Source: Synechococcus sp. Cruz-7E5
GTDB lineage: Bacteria > Cyanobacteriota > Cyanobacteriia > PCC-6307 > Cyanobiaceae
DNA length: 64,000 nucleotides
Reading direction: 5' to 3'
Assembly (NCBI RefSeq): GCF_024345995.1
Contig: NZ_JAGQCE010000011.1
Location: forward strand, 1 to 64,000
The notes beneath the pieces are model-generated. The model was given only the letters and a program-made list of their open reading frames with translations, was not told the origin of the DNA and ran no database searches. Made by a program: the position numbers and the translations under genes. Shown in pieces: positions 1 to 8,406 of this stretch (within the stretch, counting starts at the first letter, position 1; every line of letters starts with the position of its first letter).

Positions 1-360
1 TCAGGAACATTTGCCTGCTTGAGACAGCCGAATCGCTGGTCGCTAGATAACCGTGCTTGCGAGCTGCCTACGCCCTACTCCTTGGCTGCAATCGAGCCAG
101 CTCGCGATTTGTTTTTTCAGGAGTCCCAACTTAGAAAACCTGCTCCAATGGGTAGGCTCCTACGAGAATCGCATGGACGAATATGGACTCTCAAGGCATC
201 GGGAGCTCTACGAATCGTTTCATGGCAGGAAGCGTGAATTCAATGATCCAAGCGAGTATGGATCGGCATTACAAACAAGTCCTTCCAGTGGACCACAGGT
301 CAGCACCAGTTCATTGCTCTCGCTCTACCCTGCCTGCATGCCACTCAGGTGCAATGGCCA

Positions 361-392
361 GGCTTACGGCATCGCGGTCAATGCCGTAAGCC
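361..392. repeat. 12-bp perfect inverted repeat, 8-nt loop
   Basis: Positions 361-372 (GGCTTACGGCAT) are the exact reverse complement of 381-392, separated by an 8-nt loop. No T-run follows on either strand, so it is not a classical intrinsic terminator. An RNA stem, a protein-binding site or the end of a lost mobile element are all possible. Confidence 0.8.
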
Positions 393-601
393 GAGCAGAT
401 CCGTGAGCCAGTTGCCCACCGCCCGCGAGGAGCTGGCAGCATCATGGCCGGCAATTGGCTACGGCCAGGAATGCAGCAGACATCCATCGATAGGAGTAGG
501 ACAGGATTGGTTCTCTTCCCTCTTCACCGTTCCCTGAGATCGACGAGCTGGCTTCTATCAGTGAGGTTGAGCCCACTCCATCGGCTAGGCGGAAGAAGAC
601 C

Positions 602-637
602 CAAAAAGGCCATCCCGCAGCTGCGACTGCGGGATGG
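602..637 (-). terminator. Intrinsic terminator reading leftward
   Basis: An 11-bp perfect stem (610-620 with 627-637, CCATCCCGCAG) encloses a 6-nt loop. Read on the minus strand the stem is followed by CC and then five T residues (complement of 603-607). It lies about 260 nt past the stop of the leftward phosphoribosyltransferase gene and could end that transcript, or that of an unseen small RNA between them. Confidence 0.6.
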
Positions 638-899
638 TCAAGGGACAACGTTAATGGACGAGAGATGCTCAAGGCTTGATCTCATCAGCCGATAAGTCCC
701 GTCTGGGTTATACAGCCCAGTATTCGCACATCAATAACATCTAAGCAGCATATGGCTCATTCCTTCAGCTGAGGTGGCAACCGTGTGGTGCCACGTTGGG
801 CCTGTTTCCAATCTCATCACCTCCATCTGCGCTGCCGGGCGACGTACCCGGATTGCGGTTGAGGAGAAAGCTCTTAAGGGGCCTCCCCTCAACTTCAAT

Positions 900-1601
900 C
901 TAAAGCTCCTGCGTTTTGATTGAGGCTCGAGGGGGTACCTGTTTCCGTACAGCTGAGTGCGCTCGCAACAGGGCCAGGACCTGTTCATCCCGAAGTTGCT
1001 CGAAGTGCTCATACCAGAGACCTACGGCCTGGAGATCGTTGACTTCAGCAAGGGCCACGAAACGATCCACCAGCAGGCTCAGTTCGGCGGTGATGTCGCG
1101 ATCGACCACTGGCACTGCCAGGGCCAGCGAGGCCGGCTGAAACTTGCGCAGCGAGAGCAGGGCAGCCTTCACGGTCATGCCTGTAGCAATGCCGTCGTCC
1201 ACCACGATCAGATGTCGGCCGAGAAGCTGCTCACCCGGTGGGTCCCCGAAGAGCAGTTGACGACGTCTCAGTTCCTGCTCCTGCGCCCGCAGCCAGCCAT
1301 GCGCGGCGGCCGTGGTCGCCCTGCGGATGGCGCCCTCCCCGTTCCGCCAGACCACCACCCCACCGGCGGCCACTGCACCGATCGCCAGCTCCGGCCAGGC
1401 AGGATCGGCGACCTTGCGCACCGACCAGGTCGCCAGTGGCAGCCCCAGGCGGGAGGCCATCGCCGCCGCCACCGGCACTCCCCCCCTCGGCAGCGCCAGC
1501 AGAGTTGTGCTGTCGGCGAGGCCCCGGCAATCGGCGAAGGCTTCAGCAAGAGCGAGACCTGCCTGATGGCGGTCGCTCCAGAGAGGAGGTCGGTCAACCA
1601 T
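900..1601 (-). CDS. Phosphoribosyltransferase-domain protein
   Basis: A 233-aa type I phosphoribosyltransferase-fold protein. The diagnostic PRPP-binding loop is VVDDGIATGMT (about residues 133-143), and a conserved ALPRGGVPVA segment lies near residue 36, as in the COG1926 'predicted phosphoribosyltransferase' family. The base or substrate is unknown for this family. The gene starts at ATG 1601, 34 nt after the stop of the alpha/beta hydrolase, so the two are probably cotranscribed. In some actinobacteria homologous domains are fused in one chain, which supports a joint function. Confidence 0.85.
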   Translation of the reverse strand: MVDRPPLWSDRHQAGLALAEAFADCRGLADSTTLLALPRGGVPVAAAMASRLGLPLATWSVRKVADPAWPELAIGAVAAGGVVVWRNGEGAIRRATTAAAHGWLRAQEQELRRRQLLFGDPPGEQLLGRHLIVVDDGIATGMTVKAALLSLRKFQPASLALAVPVVDRDITAELSLLVDRFVALAEVNDLQAVGLWYEHFEQLRDEQVLALLRAHSAVRKQVPPRASIKTQEL

Positions 1602-1635
1602 GTCGTGAAGGGAGGAGTGAGGGATCAGGAATCAT

Positions 1636-2334
1636 TCAGGGCCTGGCCCCTGAGAGATGCCTGAGAAACCAGTCGCGGGCAAGCTGGGCGGCCTGCTTCA
1701 GGGTGCCGGGCTCCTCAAACAGATGGGTGGCTCCCGGCACCACCTGCAGGGCGTGGGGGGCCATCAACCGCGCGGCGGCCTGCCGGTTGAGCTGGAGCAC
1801 CTCGACGTCCTGAGCGCCGACGAGGAACAGCGTGGGACAGCGCACCAGCGGCAGGGCCTCCGCAGCGAGATCGGGACGGCCTCCACGGGACACCACGGCA
1901 ACCACAGGATCGGGGCGTGCCGCAGCCGCCGCGATGGCCGCAGCCGCGCCGGTGCTGGCGCCGAACAGTCCGATCGGCAGACCGTTCAATTCCGGCTGGC
2001 TGCCCGCCCAGTCGATAGCGCCGATCAGGCGCCGTCTGAGCAGGGGGATATCGAAGCGCAGCGATCGGTCAAGTTCATCGATCCGCTCCTCCGCGGAGGT
2101 GAGCAGATCGAACAGGAGCGTGGCCAGCTGTGCCTCCACCAGCACGCTCGCCACGTAGCGGTTGCGGCGGCTGAAACGACTGCTGCCGCTGCCATGGGCG
2201 AACAGCACCAGCCCAGCTGCCGGATGCGGAAGCGTCAAACTGCCCGCCAGCTCCACACCAGCCGACTGGACGATCACCTCCCGTTCGGCGGTGGTGGAAC
2301 GGCTCACAGCAACCCCTCGGGGCTTCCCTGTCAT
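1636..2334 (-). CDS. Alpha/beta hydrolase (dienelactone hydrolase-like)
   Basis: About 232 aa from ATG 2334; an upstream in-frame start at 2361 would add nine residues. The nucleophile elbow GASTGAA carries the catalytic Ser, with an acid in GAQDVEV and a His in GATHLF near the C-terminus, giving a complete Ser-Asp-His triad in the expected order. There is no signal peptide, so it is probably cytoplasmic. It precedes the phosphoribosyltransferase gene in the same orientation. This pairing recurs in bacteria and as fusions. The substrate is unknown. Confidence 0.82.
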   Translation of the reverse strand: MTGKPRGVAVSRSTTAEREVIVQSAGVELAGSLTLPHPAAGLVLFAHGSGSSRFSRRNRYVASVLVEAQLATLLFDLLTSAEERIDELDRSLRFDIPLLRRRLIGAIDWAGSQPELNGLPIGLFGASTGAAAAIAAAAARPDPVVAVVSRGGRPDLAAEALPLVRCPTLFLVGAQDVEVLQLNRQAAARLMAPHALQVVPGATHLFEEPGTLKQAAQLARDWFLRHLSGARP

Positions 2335-2412
2335 AGCCACAGAAGGCCAGGGGCGCCGCATCAGATCCGTACGAGGTCACGGCCTGGGAAGGCCAGCGTG
2401 GATACGGTTCAG

Positions 2413-2655
2413 ATGGATCCCTCCGATCCCCCCTTCCTGCCGGTGCCTGCCATGAACTGGACGCCCACTCGACCCCTTGACGACGACCTGGACTCGCCTG
2501 ATTCACCCGATCGCACACTCCAGGAGCTGAGTGAAGAACTCACCGGTGAACCTTCGCCGGCGGGGGATGCCGAGGAGGAGGAACTCTCCGAACTGACGGA
2601 GGCTGAACTCGAAGGGGCCTCCGGTGTCGAGTCCCCTCCCGGACGCATCGACTGA
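2413..2655 (+). CDS. Small acidic protein, function unknown
   Basis: An 80-aa reading frame from ATG 2413, with an alternative ATG at 2452. It is rich in Glu, Asp, Ser and Pro, with a run of consecutive Glu residues (EEEE) and a predicted disordered character. No domain is recognised. It sits between the leftward hydrolase and the rightward antiporter. A short GGGGCC/GGCCCC hairpin at 2657-2680 follows the stop. Codon third positions are GC-rich like those of its neighbours, but the evidence is composition only. Confidence 0.4.
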   Translation: MDPSDPPFLPVPAMNWTPTRPLDDDLDSPDSPDRTLQELSEELTGEPSPAGDAEEEELSELTEAELEGASGVESPPGRID

Positions 2656-2819
2656 CGGGGCCATGCAACTGGAAGGCCCCGGCTTTGGCGAAGAAGACAG
2701 CGAGCGCCCGCTGCTGTTTTGCAAGCGCAGGGGTTAGTCGTCGTCCAGCAGGCATGGGGATCCCCAGAGGCTGGCGGCTCTGGAGTCAGGATGAAGTGAT
2801 GCCAGCAGGGGTTTGATCC

Positions 2820-3983
2820 GTGGCCGTCGCATCCCCATCCCTGCTCAGCACGCTCCTGATCCTGCTCATGGGCGTCCTACTGGCTCGTCTTTCAGCCGGA
2901 TGGATGGCCCGATGGGCGGTGCCGGCGATTGTCCTTGAGCTGGCCATGGGTTTCATTCTCGGCAACACCGTGGTTCCGTTCCAGTCGATGGCGCCGCTGA
3001 GCGGTCTGACGGAACTGGGGGTGCTCACCCTCTTCTTCCAGGTGGGCCTGGAGGTGCGCGGCGATCTGATCTCCTCGCGTCGCGCCACGGTGCTGCGCAT
3101 GGTGGCGCTGAGTTTCTTCACCCCCCTGCTGGCGTTCTGGCCCCTGAGGAGTTGGTTCGCGCTCTCCCTCCCCACCACCCTGCTCTGCCTGGCCGTGCTC
3201 AGCGCCACCGGCACCGGCGTCACGCTGCGGGTGCTGGCCCAACGCCGGGCCCTGCAGACCCCCTCCGCCAGGGTGCTGGTGGGGGTGTCGGTGCTCGACG
3301 ATCTGCCGGCCATCGGTCTGCTGCTGATCGCTAGCGCCACCTCCGGCTTGCGGCTTGGGGGGCAGGGGGGCGGCTGGATCGGCCCGCTGGCGGGAGTGCT
3401 GATGGCGATCCTCAGCTGGGTGGCCGTGGATTACTGGGCCCGCAACCGTAGCGAGCGACCCACCAGTGCCCTGGCCATCCTGATGCTGCTGATCGGTTCG
3501 GCCTGGCTGGGGGAGTCGAGTGGTCTCACCAGCCTGCTCGGAGCCCTCTGGGGAGGGGTGCTGATGGCCCGGCTGGGGCCGGTGCACGGGGAGGTGCAGC
3601 GGGTGCTGACCGTGCTCTCGGAGGTGTTCCTGCCCCTCTACTTCATCAGCGTCGGCATGCGGGTCACTGCCGGCACGCTGCTGGAGCCACTGGCCTGGAG
3701 CCTGGGTGCGGTGTTGATCGTGATGGGTGTGCTCAGCAAACTCACCTGCGGCCTGGGCATCAGTCGCAGGGATCGTGAGGAGGGCGTCGACCGCTGGCTG
3801 GTGGTGACGGGTCTGATCCCCCGAGGCCTTCCCGGGCTGGTCTTTGCCACCACAGCCCTGAATCAGGGCCTGATCGACTCGGTCCAGTTCTCGGCACTGG
3901 TGCTGATGGTGACCGTCACCACGGTGCTGGGTCTGCTGCTGCTGGAGCGGCGACTGAGCCGCGTTGAACCCGCCCCAGCCTGA
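2820..3983 (+). CDS. CPA2-type cation:proton antiporter (Kef/NapA-like)
   Basis: 387 aa, GTG start at 2820. The protein is almost wholly hydrophobic, with about 11-12 membrane segments and the Na+/H+ exchanger-domain pattern of the CPA2 family (FFQVGLEVRGD near residue 75; DDLPAIG near residue 160). It lacks the C-terminal TrkA-N/RCK domain of KefB/C, so it is a membrane core only. It probably exchanges Na+ or K+ for H+ across the plasma membrane. It begins a rightward pair with the P-type ATPase 66 nt downstream. Confidence 0.85.
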   Translation: MAVASPSLLSTLLILLMGVLLARLSAGWMARWAVPAIVLELAMGFILGNTVVPFQSMAPLSGLTELGVLTLFFQVGLEVRGDLISSRRATVLRMVALSFFTPLLAFWPLRSWFALSLPTTLLCLAVLSATGTGVTLRVLAQRRALQTPSARVLVGVSVLDDLPAIGLLLIASATSGLRLGGQGGGWIGPLAGVLMAILSWVAVDYWARNRSERPTSALAILMLLIGSAWLGESSGLTSLLGALWGGVLMARLGPVHGEVQRVLTVLSEVFLPLYFISVGMRVTAGTLLEPLAWSLGAVLIVMGVLSKLTCGLGISRRDREEGVDRWLVVTGLIPRGLPGLVFATTALNQGLIDSVQFSALVLMVTVTTVLGLLLLERRLSRVEPAPA

Positions 3984-4049
3984 ACTTGCGTGCGAACCGG
4001 AAGCAACGCCACAAATGACTAACGTTCGGGCCACCTGTGCTCCGTCGCG

Positions 4050-6815
4050 TTGAACCCTGCGGTTTCGGTGCATCCCTGGCACGCTCTGGCAGCTGCAGAT
4101 TGCCTCCAGGCACTCGAGGCCAGCACAGACGGTCTGAGCACGGCCCAGTGCGCCCAGAGGCTGGCCCGTCTGGGCCCCAACCGGCTGGAGCTGAAGGCGG
4201 GGCGCAGCAATCTGCGCATCCTCTGGGACCAATTCAGCAACGTGATGCTGATCATGCTGCTGGCGGTGGCGGCGGTTTCGGCCGGAGTGGCCTACGCCGC
4301 CCAGCGCTTTCCCAAGGACGCGATCGCCATCGTGCTGATCGTCGGTCTCAACGCCCTGCTCGGCTACCTGCAGGAAAGCCGCGCCCAGCAGGCGCTGCAG
4401 GCCCTGCGCGACATGGCCCAACCCCTGGTGACCGTGCGCCGCGACGGGATCTGGGAGCGGCTCTCCAGCGAACAGCTGGTGCCCGGAGACCTGATCCGGG
4501 TGGAAGCCGGTGACCGGGTGCCAGCCGATGCCCGCCTGCTGGAGGTGGCCGAACTCGGACTGCGGGAGGCGGCCCTGACCGGCGAGGCGGAGGCGGTGAC
4601 CAAGCAGGACGATCTGATGCTCGATCCAGCAACCCCCGTGCTCGAGCGCCTGAACTGTCTCTTTCAGGGCACTGAGGTGGTGCGTGGGCGGGGCACAGCG
4701 GTTGTCACGGCCACTGGGATGGAGACGGAGCTGGGCAAGATCGCCCAACTGATCAACACCGCTGGCGGCGAGACAACGCCGTTACAGGAACGGCTCGATG
4801 GCCTGGCCAATGTGCTGGTGGCCTCCTCCCTGGCCCTGGTGGCCGCAGTGGTGCTGTTGGGCTGGCTGATGGGCCAGAGATTGCTGGATCTGCTGGAGGT
4901 GGGCCTTTCGATGGCGGTGGCGATCGTGCCGGAGGGATTACCGGCGGTGATCACTGTCACCCTGGCGATCGGCACCCAGCGGATGGTGCAGCGTTCCGCC
5001 CTGATCCGCCGCCTGCCGGCGGTGGAGGCCCTCGGATCGGTCACGGTGATCTGCACCGACAAGACCGGCACCCTCACCCTCAATCGCCAGGTGGTGCAGG
5101 AACTGCGCAGTGGCACCGCCTCGGTGGCCGTCAGCGGCAACGGCTACACGCCCCATGGTGAATTCAGCTCCTGCGAACTCCCCCCACCCGCCGGCGCCAG
5201 AGCCGGCATGGCGCCAGGGGCCCGCAACCTGCTGCTCCAGGCCGGAGTGCTGTGCAGCGATGCCGAACTGAAGCAGGAGCCTGATGGACGCTGGGAAATC
5301 CTCGGAGATCCCACCGAAGGTGCCCTGGTGGTGGCCGCCGCCAAGGCCGATCTCGATGGCTTCCCCCTGCGCAGTCACTACAAGCGGGAGGCCGAGATTC
5401 CCTTCAGCTCGGAGCGTCAGCTGATGGCCGTCTGGGTTCAGGACCGGGACGGCAGCCTTCAGGCCCCCCTCGGCGAGTGCGCCGCCGGCTCCACCACTTT
5501 GATGATCAGTAAAGGAGCTCCTGAGGTGATCCTCGGCAGCTGTGATCGCTGGTTGGATGGCTCCGGTGTCGTCACGCTGAGCGAAGACCAGCGGCAGTGG
5601 TGGCTGGAGCAGGCACGCGAGCTGGCTGCCTCCGGCCTGCGGATGCTCGCCTTTGCCTGTGCCCCCCACCACGTCAGCCCTGAGCAGGAACTCGAGCACC
5701 AGGTGCTGCTGGGGTTGATGGCCCAGCTGGATCCCGCCCGCCCGGAGGTGGCGCTGGCGGTGTCCCGCTGCCGGGAGGCCGGCATCCGGCCGGTGATGAT
5801 CTCCGGCGATCACCCCCTTACGGCCCGTGCCATCGGGGCGTCCATCAGCCTGGTGGAACCAGGCGCCGAAGTTGTGCTCGGCAGGCAGCTGGAAGAAGCC
5901 GACGACGCTGGCCTCGCCGCGATCGTCAGTCGCTGCAGCGTCTATGCCCGGGTACCACCCGAGCAGAAGCTGCGCATCGTCAAGGCTTTCCAGGGTCTGG
6001 GGCAGGTGGTGGCCATGACCGGTGATGGTGTCAACGATGCTCCGGCCCTCAAGCAGGCCCACATCGGTGTGGCCATGGGCATCACCGGCACGGAGGTCAG
6101 CAAGGAAGCCTCTGACATGGTGTTGCTAGACGACAACTTCGCCACGATTGTCAACGCGGTGGAGCAGGGCCGGCTGGTGTACGCCAACATCCGTCGCTTC
6201 ATCAAGTACATCCTCGGCAGCAATGTGGGGGAACTGCTCACCATCGCCTCTGCGCCCCTGCTGGGCATGGTCGGTGTACCGATGACTCCCCTGCAGATCC
6301 TCTGGATGAATCTGGTCACCGACGGGGTGCCCGCCCTGGCCCTGGCCCTGGAGCCGGGAGAGGCCGGGCTGATGCAGCGCCCTCCGGCGGAACCGGGAGA
6401 ATCGATCTTCGCCCGGGGCATCGGCAGCTACATCCTGCGCATTGGTGTGGTGTTCGCCGCCATCACAATCACGTTGATGCTGCTCGCTTCCCGCTCTGGC
6501 GCCCCCTGGAAGACGATGGTCTTCACCATGTTGTGTCTGGCCCAGATGGGCCATGCCCTGGCGGCCCGCAGCGACCGACCTCTGGTTCAGGTGGCTCCCT
6601 TCTCCAATCCCTGGTTGCTTGGAGCCGTCGTGTTCACCGCGCTCCTGCAGTTATCCCTGCTCTACGTTCCCGTGCTGGCGAAGTTCTTCGGAACCGTTCC
6701 TCTCACGGCCACCGATCTGGGGATCTGCGTGGGCTTCAGTTTGCTGTTCTTCCTTTACCTGGAACTGGAGAAGGTGTGGCGCCTCTGGCGCCGCAGCCTG
6801 CGTGCCGACACCTGA
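4050..6815 (+). CDS. P-type cation-transporting ATPase (type II, Ca2+/Na+-like)
   Basis: 921 aa, TTG start at 4050. The order is N-terminal cation-ATPase domain, two helices, actuator domain with LTGEA (176-180), PEGLP (294-298) in M4, phosphorylation site DKTGT with Asp337, nucleotide domain with KGAPE, hinge TGDGVNDAPALK, then about six C-terminal helices. Length and motifs match type IIA pumps (SERCA/PMR1-like), which in bacteria export Ca2+, Mn2+ or Na+. The ion cannot be decided from sequence by eye. The neighbouring antiporters suggest ion homeostasis or salt tolerance. Confidence 0.93.
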   Translation: MNPAVSVHPWHALAAADCLQALEASTDGLSTAQCAQRLARLGPNRLELKAGRSNLRILWDQFSNVMLIMLLAVAAVSAGVAYAAQRFPKDAIAIVLIVGLNALLGYLQESRAQQALQALRDMAQPLVTVRRDGIWERLSSEQLVPGDLIRVEAGDRVPADARLLEVAELGLREAALTGEAEAVTKQDDLMLDPATPVLERLNCLFQGTEVVRGRGTAVVTATGMETELGKIAQLINTAGGETTPLQERLDGLANVLVASSLALVAAVVLLGWLMGQRLLDLLEVGLSMAVAIVPEGLPAVITVTLAIGTQRMVQRSALIRRLPAVEALGSVTVICTDKTGTLTLNRQVVQELRSGTASVAVSGNGYTPHGEFSSCELPPPAGARAGMAPGARNLLLQAGVLCSDAELKQEPDGRWEILGDPTEGALVVAAAKADLDGFPLRSHYKREAEIPFSSERQLMAVWVQDRDGSLQAPLGECAAGSTTLMISKGAPEVILGSCDRWLDGSGVVTLSEDQRQWWLEQARELAASGLRMLAFACAPHHVSPEQELEHQVLLGLMAQLDPARPEVALAVSRCREAGIRPVMISGDHPLTARAIGASISLVEPGAEVVLGRQLEEADDAGLAAIVSRCSVYARVPPEQKLRIVKAFQGLGQVVAMTGDGVNDAPALKQAHIGVAMGITGTEVSKEASDMVLLDDNFATIVNAVEQGRLVYANIRRFIKYILGSNVGELLTIASAPLLGMVGVPMTPLQILWMNLVTDGVPALALALEPGEAGLMQRPPAEPGESIFARGIGSYILRIGVVFAAITITLMLLASRSGAPWKTMVFTMLCLAQMGHALAARSDRPLVQVAPFSNPWLLGAVVFTALLQLSLLYVPVLAKFFGTVPLTATDLGICVGFSLLFFLYLELEKVWRLWRRSLRADT

Positions 6816-6933
6816 ATGTTCTGAGCAAATTCTCCCCAACACTGCTGGCCTGGCCACGTAGCCACCCAATCATCAAGGAGTGATCGCCTCCAACCCAGGC
6901 GACGGGATCATCCATCGCCCAGCTCATATCAGC

Positions 6934-7167
6934 TCAGTCTTCTCCACCCTCACCACCCTGATCACCACCTTCCTCTCGGTCATCCCCTTCACCACCTTCA
7001 CCGCCCTCTTTGTTCTTCTCGCTCTGGGCAGCGCCGGGAACGGTTTTCTCCATCTTTTCTCCATTGCCTTCCCCGCCCTCCTTGGTCTCGGGGGCACCTC
7101 CGCAACCCACGGTGCCGGCCACCAGTCCAGCAGTGGCCAGAAACAGGGCAATGCTGGAGCGGGCCAT
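6934..7167 (-). CDS. Small acidic, Gly/Glu-rich lipoprotein
   Basis: 77 aa from ATG 7167; an earlier in-frame ATG at 7245 would precede a less plausible signal. The N-terminus MARSSIALFLATAG is a short signal peptide, followed by a lipobox-like TVGC with the Cys at about residue 22. The mature part is nearly all Gly, Glu, Asp, Lys and Gln, ending in low-complexity GGEGG repeats. It is likely anchored at the outer face of the membrane. It lies on the opposite strand between the ATPase and the dioxygenase genes. Function is unknown. Confidence 0.6.
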   Translation of the reverse strand: MARSSIALFLATAGLVAGTVGCGGAPETKEGGEGNGEKMEKTVPGAAQSEKNKEGGEGGEGDDREEGGDQGGEGGED

Positions 7168-7257
7168 GGCAAAACTCAGAGGGTGTCTCGTTGTGAGGTC
7201 GCGGCTCCCGGCGGTCCGTGCTTTTGCCACAGCCTGTGGTGCCATTCGTCACAGTCC

Positions 7258-7923
7258 ATGCGTTTCGCGCTTGAACCTCTGCTGGAGGCCCAGCAGGTGG
7301 CGGATCTGCGGATGGAACTGCTGGCTGAGGCCGATGCCTGGAGGCCTGGCGTGGAGACCGCCGGCTGGCATGCACGAACGGTCAAGAACAACCGCCAGCT
7401 GGATCGGAGTTCAGCTCTGCAGGGCCAGCTCACACCAAGCGTGGTGGAGCCCCTGTTGCGTCACCCCCTGGTGCAGTCGGCAGCTCTGCCTGTGAGGGTC
7501 CACGGGCTGCTGTTCAGCCGTTCCGGGCCCGGTGAAGGCTATGGCCGCCACGTGGACAACGCCTTCATGGCGGGGGGCCGTAGTGATCTCTCCTTCACCC
7601 TCTTCCTGAGCGATCCGTCCGAGTACGAGGGAGGCGCACTGGTGCTGGAATCGCCCTCCGTAGAGGAGGCGCTGCGGCTTCCGGCCGGACATGCGTTGGT
7701 GTATCCCAGCACCTTGTTGCATCGCGTCGAACCCGTGACCCAGGGGGAGCGTCTGGTGGCCGTGGGCTGGATTCAGAGCCGGGTTCGCGACGCCGAGCGG
7801 CGTGAACTGCTGTTCGAACTAGACACCGCCCGCCGCGCACTCTTCCGTCAGGAGGGCAAGAGCGAAGTGTTCGATCTGATCAGCCGCAGCTACACCAACC
7901 TGATGCGCCGCTGGGGGAAGTGA
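7258..7923 (+). CDS. PKHD-type Fe(II)/2-oxoglutarate dioxygenase (PiuC/YbiX family)
   Basis: 221 aa from ATG 7258, close to the 225-aa length usual for YbiX/PiuC. Iron ligands are visible as the HVD motif (His98, Asp100) and His155 in LLHRVEP, with Arg165 suited to bind 2-oxoglutarate. Family members are cytosolic hydroxylases often linked to iron uptake. Here no TonB receptor or siderophore gene is adjacent, so the substrate is unknown. The family resemblance is strong over the whole length. Confidence 0.9.
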   Translation: MRFALEPLLEAQQVADLRMELLAEADAWRPGVETAGWHARTVKNNRQLDRSSALQGQLTPSVVEPLLRHPLVQSAALPVRVHGLLFSRSGPGEGYGRHVDNAFMAGGRSDLSFTLFLSDPSEYEGGALVLESPSVEEALRLPAGHALVYPSTLLHRVEPVTQGERLVAVGWIQSRVRDAERRELLFELDTARRALFRQEGKSEVFDLISRSYTNLMRRWGK

Positions 7924-8016
7924 TCCTGGCCGCAGCGAGATCCAGGCGTCCTTGGTGCCGCTGGATCTGTTGCGAGCTGGGTCTTGGCGGTGGCATCGCA
8001 GAGGCGATCAGTTCTG

Positions 8017-8295
8017 CTACTCGCCCGCTTCGTTATTGCCACCAGTGCCTTGGGTGTCGGTTGGCGCTTTGGGCTCCATCACCACCCCAAGGGCACGGCA
8101 TTCAGCGATCGGATCCACTTCTGGCGCCAGACCCAGTGCCTTGCGCAGTGCATCGAGCTGGGCAACCGATTGCAGATCAATCGTGTTGACCGCCTTCTCG
8201 CAGGCCATCTTCTTGAGGGCCGGGAGATCGGGGCTGCCGCATCCAGCCAGCAGCCCAAGGGTGATGAAGGCACCGATCGGGACAACTCTGACCAT
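8017..8295 (-). CDS. Small lipoprotein, function unknown
   Basis: 92 aa from ATG 8295. A clear type II signal peptide ends in LLAGC (lipid-modified Cys19). The mature portion is about 73 residues with one CEKA and one AECRALG segment, so two further cysteines could form a disulphide in the periplasm. The C-terminus is Gly/Asn/Glu-rich. It faces the same direction as the NhaP-type antiporter upstream but is separated by 111 nt. No named domain is recognised. Confidence 0.65.
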   Translation of the reverse strand: MVRVVPIGAFITLGLLAGCGSPDLPALKKMACEKAVNTIDLQSVAQLDALRKALGLAPEVDPIAECRALGVVMEPKAPTDTQGTGGNNEAGE

Positions 8296-8406
8296 GGTGG
8301 TGCAACCGAAGAAGTCGACAGATTAGAAGCGGCGAAGCGCCCCTCCCGCCGAGGGAATGCCATCGTCAGGACGGCCTCAGGAATCAATCTCTGGGACTGT
8401 TGCGGC

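Larger units (their letters stand above)
1..899. other. 900-bp region without a confident gene
   Basis: I see no recognisable protein here. One rightward frame is open from the window edge to 237, so it could be the tail of a gene that starts outside the window, and another is open from 53 to 406. Neither has a motif I know, and composition looks degenerate. The only clear structures are two strong hairpins at 361-392 and 610-637, listed separately. It may be a decayed gene or a regulatory spacer. Confidence 0.5.
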
